Positions 37,068 through 51,699 are shown, numbered from the stretch's first letter. The stretch: 64,000 nt of DNA from Aristolochia californica (GCA_029961685.1 JARWKL010000002.1:24334908-24398907), one strand, 5' to 3'. The notes: generated by a model not told the origin, from the sequence alone. Program-made: numbers and translations.

Positions 37068-38620
37068 CCACCACATATAAAGCAGGTTAGGATCAGTTAG
37101 AAGTCCCTTACCTATAAAATTCCACCAAGCTCATTATGAGGGGTTGTACTAGTGGAATTTCCCAAACATTGATAACAAAACATTGGAGTTCATTTTTAAA
37201 GCGTCAAATAATTTTCAAATTTTTTTTGCATACATGAACTCTAAAATTTTCATTTTGAGAAGCCTTATATCTTTTTTGTTTTCCAGAAAAATGGGATAGT
37301 GAAAACTCAAGTTTGGATTTGAAAACAAATTTGAACATCCAAAATGGAAATGCACAAATGCTGAGAGAGATAGTTCCAAAAAGTATCTATGATTTTTTAA
37401 GGACAAGCAAAAAGTGGGTTGTTTGGCTCTGGTAAATATCCAACCACTTGAGAATTTTATTTTTTATACTCCTTGAAATTTTTGGATCTTTAGGTCCACT
37501 TGCATCCTCAACATGTTCCTGGTATGCATATGCACCACACTTAAAGCATGTTACGATCAATTAGAAGTCCATTTCTTATTAAATTCCATCAAGCTTATTA
37601 TTAGGGGTTGTACCAGTGGAATTTCCCAAGCATGGATAACAAAACCTCAGAGTTCATTTTTAGTGCGTGAAATAATTTTCAATTTTTTTTTGCATACATG
37701 AACTCTAATATTTTCATTTTGTTATCCCGTATATCTTTTTTTTTTACTAGAAAAATGGGAGAGTGAAAACTCAAGTTTGGATCTGAAAAAAAATTTGAAC
37801 ATCCAAAATGGAAATGCAAAAATGCTCAGAGAGATAGTTCCAAAATGTATCTGTGATTTTCAAGGATAGGCAAAAAGTGGGTCGTTTGGCCCAGGTACCA
37901 ACCACTTGAGAATTTGATTTTTTCTACTCCTTGAAATTTTTGGATCATTAGGTCCACTTGCATCGTCACCAAATTTCTGGCATGCATATCCACCACACAT
38001 AAAGCATGTTAGGATCAGTTAGAAGTCCCTTACCTATAAAATTCCACCAAGCTTATTATGAGGGGTTGTACTAGTGGAATTTCCCAAACATTGATAACAA
38101 AACCTTGGAGTTCATTTTTAGAGCGTCAAATAATTTTGAAATTTTTTTTGCATACATGAACTCTAAAATTTTCATTTTTTGAAGCCTTATATCATTTTTG
38201 TTTTCGAGAAAAATGAGAGAGTGAAAACTTAAGTTTGGATTTGAAAACAAATTTGAACATCCAAAATGGAAATTCACAAATGCTGAGAGAGATAGTTCCT
38301 AAAAGTATCTATGATTTTTAAGGACAGGAAAAAAGTGGGTTGTTTGGCTCTGGTAAATATCCAACCACTTGAGAATTTTATTTTTTATACTCCTTGAAAT
38401 TTTTGGATCTTTAGGTCCACTTGCATCCTCAACATGTTACTGGTATGCATATGCACCACACTTAAAGCATGTTAGGATCGGTTAGAAGTCCCTTTCCTAT
38501 TAAATTCCACCAAGCTTATTATTAGGGGTTGTATTAGTGGAATTTCCCAAGCATGGATAAAAAAACCTCGGAGTTCATTTTTTGTGCGTGAAATAATATT
38601 CAATTTTTTTTTGCATACAT
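36780..38620 (-). repeat. Duplicated dimer (offset about 921-932 bp)
   Basis: Shared marks come in pairs: 'gtgggtcgtttggccca' at 36955 and 37877, 'ccttacctataaaattcc' near 37106 and 38038, 'gcgtcaaataatttt' near 37201 and 38123, and 'ggtatgcatatgcacc' at 37521 and 38442. Each pair is about two units apart. A partly related unit with 'gtgggtcatttggccca' lies near 44225. Confidence 0.82.
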
Positions 38621-41600
38621 GAACTCTAAAATTTTCATTTTGTTATCCCGTATATATTTTTTATTTACGAGAAAAATGGGAGAGTGAAAACTCAAGTTTG
38701 GATCTGGAAACAAATTTGAACATCCAAAATGGAAATGCAAAAATGCTGAGAGAGAGAGTTCCAAAAAGTATCTGTGATTTTTAAGCATCGGAAAAAAGTG
38801 GGTTGTTTGGCTCTGGTAAATATCCAACCACTTGAGAATTTGATTTTTTCTACTCCTTGAAATTTTTGGATCATTAGTTCCACTAGCATCCTCAACATGT
38901 TTCTGGTATGCATATCCACCACACTTAAAGCAAGTTAGGGTCAGTTAGAAGTCCCTTTCCTATAAAATTCAACCAAGCTTATTATTAGGGGTTGTACTAG
39001 TGGACTTTCCCAAACGTGGATAACAAAACCTTGGAGTTCATTTTTAGAGCGTGAAATAATTTTCAATTTTTTTTTGCATACATGAACTCTGAAATTTTCA
39101 TTTGTTATGCCTTAAATCTTTTTGTTTACGAGAAAAATGGGAGAGTGAAAACTCAAGTTTGGATCTGAAAACAAATTTGAACATCCAAAATGGTAAAGCA
39201 CAAATGCTGAGAGAGATAGTTCCAAAAAGTATCTGTGATTTTTTAGGATAGGAAATAAGTGGGTTGCTTGGCCTTGGTAAATATCCAACCACTTGGGAAT
39301 TTGATTTTTTCTAATCCATGAAATTTTTGGATCATTAGGTCCACTTGCATCCTCAACATGTTTTTTGCATGCATATCCACCACACTTAAAGTATGTTAGG
39401 ATCAGTTAGAAGTCCCTTTCCTGTAAAATTCCACCAAGCTTATTATTAGGGGTTGTATTAGTGGAATTTCCCAAACATCGATTACAAAACCTTGGAGTTC
39501 ATTTTTAGAGCGTGAAATAATTTTCAAATTTTTTTTTTTTGCATATATGAACTCTTAAATATTTATTTTGTAATGCCTTATATCTTTTTTTTTACGAGAA
39601 AAATGGGAGAGTGAAAACTCAAGTTTTAATCTGAAAAAAAATTTGAACATCCAAAATGGAAATGCACAAATGTTGAGAGAGATAGCTCAAAAAAGTACCT
39701 GTGATTTTAAAGATAGGAAAAAAAGTGGGTGGCTTGGCTATGGTAAATATCCAACCACTTGAGAATTTGATTTTTTCTACTCCTTGAAATTTTTGGATCA
39801 TTAGGACCACTTGCATCCTCAACATGTTTCTGGCATGCATATCCACCACACTTAAAGAATGTTAGGATCAGTTAGAAGTCCCTTTCCTATAAAATTCCAC
39901 CGAGCTTATTATTTGTGGTTGTACTAGTGGAATTTCCCAAACAGGGATAACAAAACCTTGGAGTTCATTTTTAGAGCGTGAAATAATTTTCAAAATTTTT
40001 TTTTGCATACATGAACTCTAAAATTTTCATTTTGTTATGCCTTACATCTTTTTTGTTTAAGAGAAAAATGGGTGAGTGAAAACTCAAGATTGGATCTAAA
40101 AACAAATTTGAACATCCAAAATGGAAATGCACAAATGCTGAGAGAGATAGTTCCAAAAAGTATCTGTGATTTTTAAGGATGGGCAAAAAGTGGGTTGTTT
40201 GGCCCTGGTAAATATCCAACCACATGAGAATTTTGTTTTTTCTACACCTTGAAAATTTTGAATCATTAGGTCCACTTGTATCCTCAACTTAAAGCATGTT
40301 AGGATCAGTTAGAAGTCCCTTTCCTGTAAATATCCTCCAAGCTTATTAATAGGGGTTGTACTAGTGGAATTTTCCAAACATTGATAACAAAACCTCGGAG
40401 TTCATTTTTAGTGCGTGAAGTATTTTTCAAATTTTTTTTTACATACATGAACTCTAAAATTTTCATTTTGTTATGCCTTATATCTTTTTTTGTTTACGAG
40501 AAAAATGGGAGTGTGAAAACTCAAGTTTGGATCTGAAAACAAATTTGAACATCCAAAGTGGAAATGCACAAATGCTGAGAGAGATAGTTCCAAAAAGTAT
40601 CTGTGATTTTTAAGGATTGGCAAAAAGTAGGTTGTTTGGCTCTGGTAAATATCCAACTGCTTGAGAATTTAATTTTTTCTACTCCTTGAAATTTTTGGAT
40701 CATTAGGTCCACTTGCATCCTATAACTTGTTTCTGGCATGCATATCCACCACATTTAAAGCTTGTTAGGATCTGTTAGAAGTCCCTTCCTATAAAATTTC
40801 ACCAAGCTCATTATTAGGGGTTGTACTCGTGGAAGTTCCCAAACATGGATAACAAAACCTTAGAGTTTATTTTTAGTGTGTGAAATAATTTTCAAAATTT
40901 TTTTTGCATTCACGAACTCTAAAATTTTCATTTTGTGATGCGTTATATCTTTTTTGTTTACAAGAAAAATGGGAGAGTGAAAACTCAAGTTTTAATCTGA
41001 AAACAAATCTGAACATCCAAAATGGAAATGCACAAATTCATAGAGAGATAGTTCCAAAAAATATCTGAGATTTTTAAGGATAGGCAAAAAGTGAGTTATT
41101 TGGCTCAGGTACCAACCACTTGAGAATTTGATTTTTTCTACTCCTAGAAATTTTTGGATCATTAGGTCCACTTGCACCCTCAACATGTTTCTTGCATGCA
41201 TATCCACCACACTTAAAGCATGTTAGGATCACTTAGAAGTCCCTTTCCTATAAAATTCTACCAAGCTTATTATTAGGGGTTGTTCTAGTGGAATTTCCCG
41301 AACATGGATGACAAAACCTTGGAGTTCGTTTTTAGTGCTTCAAATAATTTACAAATTTTTTTTTGCATCCATGAACTCTAAAATTTTCATTTTGTTATGC
41401 CTTATATTTTTTCTTTACGAGAAAAATGGGAGAGTGAAAACTCAAGTTTGGATCTGAAAACAAATTTGAACATCCAAAATGGAAATGCACAAATGCTGAG
41501 AGAGATAGTTCCAAAAAGTATCTGTGATTTTTAAGGATAGGAAAAAAAGTGGGTTGTTTGGCTCTGGTCCAACCACTTGAGAATTTGATTTTTTCTACTC

Positions 41601-43984
41601 CTTGAAATTTTTCGATCATTAGGTCCACTTGCATCCTCGACATGTTTCTGGCATGCATATCCCCCACACTTAAAGCATGTTAGGATGAGTTAGAAGTCCC
41701 TTTCCTATAAAATTCCACCAAGATTATTATTAGGAGTTGTACTAGTGGAATTTCCCAAACATGGATAACAAAACCTTCGAGTTCATTTTTAGTGCGTGAA
41801 ATAATTTTCATTTTTTTTTTGCATACATGAACTCTAAAATATTTATTTTGTCATGCCTTATATCTTTTTTTTTTACGAGAAAAATGGGAGATTGAAAACT
41901 CAAGTTTTAATCTGAAAAAAAATTTAAACATCCAAAATGGAAATGCACAAATTCTGAGAGAGATAGTTCCAAAAAGTATCTGTGATTTTAATGATAGGAA
42001 AAAAAGTAGGTGGCTTGGCTATGGTAAATTTCCAACCACTTGAGAATTTGATTTTTTCTACTCCTTGAAATTTTTGGATCATTAGGTCCACTTGCATCCT
42101 GAACATGTCTCTGGCATGCATATCCACCACACTTAAAGAATGTTAGGATCAGGTAGAAGTTCCTTTCCTACAAAATTCCACTGAGCTTATTATTAGGGGT
42201 TGTACTAGTGAAAATTCCCAAACTTGGATAACAAAACCTTGGAGTTCATTTCCAGTGCGTGAAATATTTTTCATATTTTTTTTGCATACATGAACTCTAA
42301 AATATTCATTTTGTTGTGCGTTAAATCGTTTTTGTTTACGAGAAAAATTGGAGAGTGAAAACTCAAGTTTGGATCTGAAAACAAATTTGAACATCCAAAA
42401 TGGAAATGCACAAATGCTGAGAGAGATAGTTCCAAATAGTATCTGTGATTTTTAAGGATAGGCAAAAAAGTGGGTTGTTTGGCTCTGGTAAATATCCAAC
42501 CACTTGAGAATTTGATTTTTTCTACTCCTTGAAATTTTCGGATCTTTAGCTCCACTAGCATCCTCAACATGTTTCTGGCATGCATATCCACCAAACTTAA
42601 AGCATGTTCGGATCAATTAGAAGTCCCTTTCCTATAAAATTCCACATAGCATATAATTAGGGGTTGTACTAGTGGAATTTCCCAAACATGGATAACAAAA
42701 CCTTGGAGTTCATTTTTAGTGCGTGAAATAATTTTCAATTTTTTTTTTGCATCCATGTTCTCTGAAATTTTCATTTTGTGATGTCTTATATATTTTTTGT
42801 TTACTAGAAAAATGGGAGAGTGAAAACTCAAGTTTTAATCTGAAAACAAATTTGAACATCCAAAATGGAAATGCACCAATGCTTAGAGAGATAGTTCCAA
42901 AAAGTATCTGTGATTTTTAAGGATAGGAAGAAAAGTGGGTTGTTTGGCTCTGGTAAATATCCAACCACTTGAGAATTTGATTTTTTCTACTCCTTGAAAT
43001 TTTCAGATATTTAGGTCCACTAGCATCCTCAACATGTTTCTGGCATGCAATACCTCCAAACTTAAAGGATGTCCGGATCAATTAGAAGTCCCTTTCCTAT
43101 AAAATTCCACATAGCTTATTATTAGGGGTTGTACTAGTGGAATTTCCCAAACATGGATAACAAAACCTTAAAGTTCATTTTTAGTGCGTGAAATAATTTT
43201 CAAATTTTTGTTTTGCATCCATGAACTCGGAAATTTTCATTTTGTGATGTCTTATATCTTTTTTGTTTACAAGAAAAATGGGAGAGTGAACACTCAAGTT
43301 TTAATCTGAAAACAAATTTGAACATCCAAAATGGAAATGCACCAATGCTGAGAGAGATAGTTCCAAATAGTACATGTGATTTTTAAGGATAGGCAAAAAA
43401 GTGGGTTGTTTGGCTCTGGTAAATATCCAACCACTTGAGAATTTAATTTTTTCTACTCTTTGAAATTTTTGGATCAATAGGTCCACTTGCATCCTCAACG
43501 TGTTTCTTGCATGCATATCCCCCACACTTAAAGCATGTTAGGATCAGTTAGAAGTCATTTTCCTATAAAATTCCACCAAGCTTATTGTTAGGGGTTGTAC
43601 TAGTGGAATTTCCCAAACATGGATAACACAACCTTGCAGTTCATTTTTAGTGCGTGACATAATTTTCAAATTTTTTTTTGCATTCATGAACTCCAAAATT
43701 TTCATTTTGTGATGCCTTGTATCTTTTTTTTTTTATGAGAAAAATGGGAGAGTGAAAACTAAAGTTTTAATCTGAAAACAAATTTGAACATCCAAAATGG
43801 AAATGCACAAATGCTCAAAGAGATAGTTCCAAAAATTATCTGTGATTTTTAAGGAAAGGCAAAAAAGTGGGTTGTTTGGCTCTGGTAAATATCCCACCAC
43901 TTGAGAATTTGATTTTTTCTACTCCTTGAAATTTTTGGATCATTAGGTCCACTTGCATCCTCAACATGTTTCTGGCATGCATAT

Positions 43985-44337
43985 CCACCACACTTAACGC
44001 ATGTTAGGATCAATTAGAAGTCCCTTTCCTATAAAATTCCACCATGCTTTTTACTAGGGGTTGTACTAGTGGAATTTCAAAAACATGGATAACAAAACCT
44101 TGGAGTTCATTTTTAGTGCATAAAATAATTTTAAAAAAAAATTTGAACATCCAAAATGGAAATGCACAAATGCTCAGAGAGATAGTTCCAAAATGTATCC
44201 GTGATTTTAGAGGATAGGCAAAAAGTGGGTCATTTGGCCCAGGTACCAACCACTTGAGAATTTGATTTTTTGTACGCCTTACAATTTTTGGATCATTAGG
44301 TCCACTTGCATCCTCAACATGTTTCTGTCATGCGTAT
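43985..44337 (-). repeat. Deletion monomer, 353 bp
   Basis: At about 44133 'aaaataattttaaaa' joins 'aaaaatttgaacatcc', losing about 110 bp that include the ATATAAGG and 'cactctccc' segments. The joint lies in A-rich sequence common to both sides. Confidence 0.82.
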
Positions 44338-44753
44338 CCACCACACTTAAAGCATGTTAGGATCAATTAGAAGTCCCTTTCCTATAAATATCCACCAAGC
44401 TTATTAATAGGGGTTGTACTAGTGGAATTATCCAAACACTGATAACAAAACCTCGGAGTTCATTTTTAGTGCGTGAAGAATTTCTCAATTTTTTTTTGCA
44501 CACATGAACTCCAAAATTTTCATTTTGTTATGTCTTAGATCTTTTTTTGTTTACGAGAAAAATGGGAGAGTGAAAACTCAAGTTTGAGAGAGATGGTTCC
44601 AAAAAGTATCTGTGCTTTTTAAGGACTGGCCAAAAGTAGGTTGTTTGGCTGTGGTAAATATCCAACCACTTGAGAATTTGATTTTTTCTACTCCTTGAAA
44701 TTTTTGGATCATTAGGTCCACTTGCATCCTCAACATGTTTCTGGCATGCATAT
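44338..44753 (-). repeat. Deletion monomer, 416 bp
   Basis: At about 44585 'actcaagttt' joins 'gagagagatggttcc'. The 'gatctgaaaacaaatttg' and 'gaaatgcacaaatgct' segments are missing, so the unit is about 47 bp short overall. It lies directly beside another deletion unit. Confidence 0.82.
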
Positions 44754-46110
44754 CCACCACACTTAAAGCATTTTAGGATCAGTTAGAAGTCCCTTTCCTA
44801 TAAAATTCCACCAAGCATATTATTAGGGGTTGTACTAGTGGAATTTCCCAAACATGGATAACAACAACCTTGGAGTTCATTTTTAATGCGTGAAATAATT
44901 TTCAAATATTTTTTTTGCGTACATGAAATCTAAAATTTTCATTTTGTTTGCCTTATATCTTTTTTGTTTTTGAGAAAAATGGGAGAGTGAAGACTAAAGT
45001 TTGGATCTTAAAACAAATTTGAAATTCCAAAATGGAAATGCAAAAATGCTGACAGAGATAGTTCCAAAAAGTATCTGTGATTTTTTAGGATAGGCAAAAA
45101 AGTTGGTTGTTTGGTTCTAGTAAATATCCAACTACTTGAGAATTTGATTTTTTCTACTCCTTGAAATTTTCGGATCATTAGGTCCACTTGCATCCCCAAC
45201 ATGTTTTTGGCATTCATATCCACCACACTTAAAGCATGTTAGGATCAGTTAGAAGTCCCTTTCCTATAAAATTCCACCAAGCTTATTATTAGGGGTTGTA
45301 CAAGTGGAATTTCCAAAACATGGATAACAAAACCTTAGAGTTCATTTTTGGTGCGTGAAATAATTTTCAAATTTTTTTTTTGCATACATGAACTCTTAAA
45401 TTTTCATTTTGTTATGCCATACATCTTTTTTGGTTTAGTAGAAAAATGGGTGAGTGAAAACTCAAGATTAGATCTAAAAAAAAATTTGAACATCGAAAAT
45501 GGAAATCCACAAATGCTGAGAGAGATAGTTCCAAAAAGTATCTGTGATTTTTATGGATGGGCAAAAAGTGGGTTGTTTGGCCCAGGTAAATATCCAACCA
45601 CTTTTGAATTTTATTTTTTCTTCACCTTGAAATTTTTGGATCATTAGGTCCACTTGCATCCTCAACATGTTTCTGGCATGCATATCCACCACACTTAAAG
45701 CATGTTAGGATCAGTCAGAAGTCCCTTTCCTATAAAATTCCACCAAGCTTATTATTAGGGGTTGTACTAGTGGAATTTCAGAAACATTGATAACAAAACC
45801 TTGGAGTTCATTTTTGTGCATGAAGTATTTTTCAAATTTTTTTTTGCTTACATGAACTCTAAAATTTTCATATTGTTATGACTTATATCTTTTTTTGTTT
45901 ACGAGAAAAATGGGCGTGTGAAAACTCAAGTTTGGATCTGGAAAAAATTTGAACATCTAAAATGGAAATGCACAAATGCTGAGAGAGATAGCTCCAAAAA
46001 GTATCTGTGATTTTTAAGGATAGGCAAAAAAGTGGGTTGTTTGGCTCTGGTAAATATCCAACCACTTGAGAATTTGATTTTTTCTACTCCCCCTAATTTT
46101 TGGATCATTA

Positions 46111-47445
46111 GGCCCTTTCCTATAAAATTTCACCAAGCTTATTATTAAGGGTTGTGCTAGTGGAATTCCCCAAACATTGATAACAAAACCTTGGAGTTCA
46201 TTTCAAGTGCGTGAAATAATTTTCAATTTTTTTTAGCATACATGAACTCTAAAATTTTCATTTTTTTATGCCTTATATTTTTTTTATTTACGAGAAAAAT
46301 GGTAGAGTGAAAACTCAAGTTTGGATCTGAAAACAAATTTGAACATCCAAAATGGAAATGCACAAATGCTGAGAGAGATAGTTCCAAAAAAAATTGTGAT
46401 TTTTAAGGATAGGAAAAAAATTGGGTTGTTCGGCTTTGGTAAATATCCAACCACTTGAGAATTTGATTTTTTCTACTCCTTCAAATTTTTGGATCATTAG
46501 GTCCACTTGTATCCTCAACATGTTTCTGGCATGGATATCCACCACACTTAAAGCATGTTAGGATCAGTTAGAAGTCCCTTTCCTATAAAATTCAACCAAG
46601 CTTATTATTAGGGGTTGTACTAGTGGAATTTCCCAAACATGGATAACAAAACCTTGGAGTTCATTTTTATTGCGTGAAATAATTTTCAATTTTTTTTTTT
46701 TTGCATACTAGAACTCTAAAATTTTGATTTTGTTATGCCCTACATCTTTTTTGTTTTAGAGAAAAATGGGAGAGTGAAAACTCAAGATTGAATCTAAAAA
46801 TAAATTTGAACATCAGAAATGAAAATGTACAATTGCTGAGAGAGATAGTTCCAAAAAGTATTTGTCATTTTTAAGGATGGGCAAAAAGTGGGTTGTTTGG
46901 CCCTGGTAAATATCCAACCACTTTACAATATGATTTTTGTACTCCTTGAAATTTTTGGATCATTAGGTCCACATACATCCTCAACATGTTTCTGGCATGC
47001 ATATCGACCACACTTAAAGCATGTTAGGATCAGTTAGAAGTCCCTTTTCGATAAAATTCCACCAAGCCTATTATTAGGGGTTGTTCTAGAGGAATTTCCC
47101 AAACATGGATAACAAAACCTTGGAGTTCATTTTTAGTGCGTGATATAATTTTCAAATTTTTTTTTGCATACATGAACTCTAATATTTTCATTTTGTTATG
47201 CCTTATATCTTTTTTGTTTACGAGAAAAATGGGAGAATGAAAACTCAAGTTTGGATCATAAAACAAATTTGAACATCCAAAATGGACATGCACAAATGCT
47301 GAGAGAGATAGTTCCAAAAAGTATCTGTGGTTTTTAAGGATAGGCAAAAAAGTGGGTTGTTTGGCTCTGGTAAATATCCAACCACTTGAGAATTTAAGTT
47401 TTTCTACTCCTTGAAATTTTTGGATCATTAGGCCATTTCCTATAA
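46111..47445 (-). repeat. Two units sharing the same ~72-bp deletion
   Basis: At 46111 and 47431 'ggatcattagg' joins directly to 'cc.tttcctataaaatt', removing the ATGCATGC landmark segment. The two joints are identical in position and lie 1,320 bp apart. One deletion has therefore been copied to a second unit. The intact units between them keep the segment. Confidence 0.85.
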
Positions 47446-49279
47446 AATTCCACCAAGCTTATTATTAGGTGTTGTACTTGTAGAATTTCCCAAACATGGA
47501 TAACAAAACCTTGGAGTTAATTTCTAGTGAGTGAAAAAATTTTCAAATTTTTTTTTGCATACATGAACTCTAAAATTTTCATTTTGTTTAGCCTTACATC
47601 CTTTTTGTTTACGAGAAAAATGGGAGAGTGAAAACTCAAGTTTGGATCTGAAAACAAATTTGAACATCCAAAATGGAAATGCACAAATGCTTAGAGCGAT
47701 AGTTCCAAAAAGTATCTGTGATTTTTAAGGATTAGCAAAAAGTGGGTTGTTTGGCTCTAGTAAATATCCAACCACTTGAGAATTTGATTTTTTCTACTCC
47801 TTGAAATTTTTGGATAATTAGGACCACTTGCATCCTCAACTTGTTTCTGGCATGCATATCCACCACACTTAAAGCATGTTAGGATCTGTTAGAAGTCCCT
47901 TTCCTATAAAATTCCACCAAGCTTATTATTAGGGGTTGTTCTAGTGGAATTTCCCAAACATGGATAACAAAACCTTGGAGTTCTTTTTTGGTGCGTGAAA
48001 TAATTTTAGAATTTTTTTTTGCATACATGAACTCTAAAATTTTCATTTTGTTATGCCTTATATCTTTTTTGTTTACGAGAAAACTAGGAGAATGAAAACT
48101 CAAGTTTGGATCATAAAACAAATTTGAACAACCAAAATGGAAATGCACAAAAGCTAAGAGAGATAGTTCGAAAAAGTATCTGTGATTTTAAGGGATAGGG
48201 AAAAAAGTGGGTTGTTTGGCTCTGGTAAATATCCTACCACTTGAGAATTTGATTTTTTCTACTCCTCGAAATTTTTGGATCATTTGGTCCACTTGCATCC
48301 TCAACATGTTTCTGGCATGCATATCCACCACACTTAAAGCATGTTAGGATCAGTTAGAAGTCCCTTTCCTAAAAAATTCCACCAAGCTTATTATTGGGGG
48401 TTGTACTAGTGGAATTTCTCAAACATGGATTACAAAACCTTGGAGTTCGTTTTTAGTGCGTGAAATAATTTTCAAATTTATTTTTGCATACATGAACTCT
48501 AAAATGTTCATTTTGTTATGCCTTATATCTTTTTTGTTTATGAGAAAAATGGGAGAGTGAAAACTCAAGTTTGGATCTGAAAACAAATTTGAACATCAAA
48601 AATGGAAATGTACAAATGCTGAGGGAGATAGTTCCAAAAAGTATCTTTGATTTTTAAGGATAGGCAAAAAGTGGGTTATTTTGCTCTGGTAAATATCCAA
48701 CCAGTTGAGAATTTGATTTTTTCTACTCCTCGAAATTTTTGGATCATTTGGTCCACTTGCATCCTCAACATGTTTCTGGCATGCATATCCACCACACTTA
48801 AAGCATGTTAGGATCAGTTAGAAGTTCGTTTTCCTATAAAATTCCACCAAGCTTATTATTAGGGGTTGTACTAGTGGAATTTCCCAAACATGGATAACAA
48901 AACCTTGGAGTTCATTTCTGAAGGGTGAAATAATTTTCAAATTTTTTTTTGCATACATGAACTCTTAAATTTTCATTTTGTTATGCCTTATATCTTTTTT
49001 GTTTACGAGAAAAATGTGAGTGTGAAAACTCTGGTTTGGATCTGAAAACAAATTTGACCATCCAAAATGAAAATGCACAAATGCTGAGAAAGATAGTTAC
49101 AAAAAACATCTGTGATTTTTAAGGAAAGGCAAAAAAGTGGGTTGAATGGCTCTGGTAATTATCCAACCACTCGAGAATTTGATTTTTTCTACTCCTTGAA
49201 ATTTTTGTATCATTAGGTCCAGTTGCATCCTCAACATGTTTCTGGCATGCGTATCCACCACACTTAAAGCATGTGAGGA

Positions 49280-49850
49280 TCAGTTAGAAATCCCTTTCCT
49301 ATAAAATTCCACCAAGCTTATTATTAGGGGTTGTAATAGATGAATTTCCCAAACATGGATAACAAAACGTTGGAGTTCATTTTCAGTGCGTGAAATAATT
49401 TTCAAATTTTTTCTTGCATACATGAACTCTAAAATTTTTATTTTGTTATGCCTGATATCTTTTTTGTATACGAGAAAAATGGGAGAGTGAAAACTCAAGT
49501 TTGGATCTGGAAACAAATTTGAACATCCAAAATGGAAATGCAAAAATGCTGAGAGAGAGAGTTCCAAAAAGTATCTGTGATTTTTAAGCATAGGAAAAAA
49601 GTGGGTTGTTTGGCTCTGGTAAATATCCGACCACTTGAGAATTTTATTTTTTCTACTCCTTGAAATTTTCGGATCTTTAGCTCCACTAGCATCCTCAACA
49701 TGTTTCTGGCATGCATATCCACCAAACTTAAAGCATGTTCGGATCAATTAGAAGTCCCTTTCCTATAAAATTCCACATAGCATATAATTAGGGGTTGTAC
49801 TAGTGGAATTTCCCAAACATGGATAACAAAACCTTGGAGTTCATTTTTAG
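49280..49850 (-). repeat. Chimeric monomer with two parental units
   Basis: From about 49495 to 49620 this unit follows the one at 38692-38820, with private marks 'gatctggaaac', 'gcaaaaatgctgagagagag' and 'ttttaagcat'. From about 49660 to 49840 it follows 42530-42710, with 'ttttcggatctttagctcc', 'caccaaactt', 'catgttcggatcaattag' and 'cacatagcatataatt'. The switch lies between about 49620 and 49660. The same unit is open in one frame for its entire length (49280-49747), which is a feature of the consensus and not evidence of a gene. Confidence 0.82.
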
Positions 49851-51699
49851 TGCGTGAAATAATTTTCGAATTTTTTTTTGCTCACATGAACTCTAAAACT
49901 TTCATTTTTTTATGCCTTATATCTTTTTTGTTTATGAGAAAAATGGGAGGGTTAAAACTCATGTTTGGATCTGAAAACAAATTTGAACATCCAAAATGGA
50001 AATGCACAAATGCTGAGAGAGATAGTTCCAAAAAGTATCTGTGATTTTTAAGGATAGGCAAAAACGTGGGTTTTTTGGCTCTGGTAAATATCCAACCACT
50101 TGAGAATTAGATTTTTTTGGCTCCTTCAATTTTTTGGATCATTAGGTCCACTTGTATCCTCAACATGTTTCTGGCATGCTTATCCACCACACTTAAAGCA
50201 TATTAGGATCAGTTAGAAGTCCCTTTCCTACATAGTTCCACCAAGTTTGTTATTAGAGGTTGTACTAGTGGAATTTCCAAAACATGGATAACAAAACCTT
50301 GGAGTTCATTTTTAGTGTGTTAAATAATTTTTAAATTTTTTTTGCATACATGAACTCTAAAATTTCTATTTTGTAATGCATTATATCTTTTTTGTTTACG
50401 AGAAAAATGGGAGAATGAAAACTCAAGTTTGGATCTTAAAACAAATTTGAACATCCGAAATGGAAATGAACAAAAGCTGAGAGCGATAGTGCCAAAAAGT
50501 ATATGTGATTTTTAAGGATATGCAAAAAAGTGGGTTGTTTGTCTCTTGTAAATATCCATCCACTTAAGAATTTGAGTTTTTCTACTCCTTGAAATTTTTG
50601 GATCATTAGGTCCGCTTGCATCCTCAACATATTTCTGGCATGCATATCCACCACACTTAAAGCGTGTTAGGATCAGTTAGAAGTCCCTTTCCTATTAAAT
50701 TCCACCAAGCTTATTATTATGGGATGTACTAGTGGAATTTCCCAAACATGGATAACAAAACCGTGGAGTTCATTTTTAGTGTGTGAAATAATTTTCAAAT
50801 TTTTTTTGCATACTTGAACTCTTAAATTTTGATTTTGTTATGCTTTATATCTTTTTGTTTACGAGAAAAATGGGAGAGTGAAAACTCAAGTTTGGATCTG
50901 AAAACAAATTTGAACATCCAAAATGGAAATGCACAAATGCTGAGAGAGATAGTTCCAAAAAGTATCTGTGATTTTAAAGGATAGGAAAAAAATTGGTTGT
51001 TTGTCTCTGGTAAATATCCAACGATTTGAGAAGTTGATTTTTTCTACTCGTTGAAATTTTTGAAACACTAGGTCCACTTGCATCCTCAACATGTTTCTGG
51101 CTTGCATATCCACCACACTTAAAGCATGTCAGGATCAGTTAGAAGTCCCTTTCCAATAAAATTCCACCAAGCTTATTATTAGGGGTTGTACAAGTGGAAT
51201 TTCCAATACAAGGATAACAAAACCTTGGAGTTCATTTTTAGTGCGTGAAATAATTTTCAAAATTTTTTTGCATACATGAACTCTAAAATTTTCATTTTGT
51301 GATGCCTGATAACTTTTTTGCTTCCAAGAAAAATACGACAGTGAAAACTCAAGTTTTAATCTGAAAACAAATTTGAACATCCAAAATGGAAATGGACAAA
51401 TGCTGAGAGAGATAGTTCCAAAAAGTATCTGTGATTTTAAAGGGTAGGCTAAAAAGTGGGTTGTTTGGCTCCGGTAAATATCCAACCACTTGAGAATTTG
51501 ATTTTTTTCTACTCGAAATTTTTGGATCATTAGGTCCACTTGCATGCTCAACATGTTTCTGGCATGCATATCCACCACACTTAAAGCATGTTGGGATCAG
51601 TAAGAAGTCCCTTTCCTATAAAATTCCACCAAGCTAAACCTTGGGGTTGCACTAGTGGAATTTCCCAAACCTGGATAACAAAACCTTGGAGAATATTTT

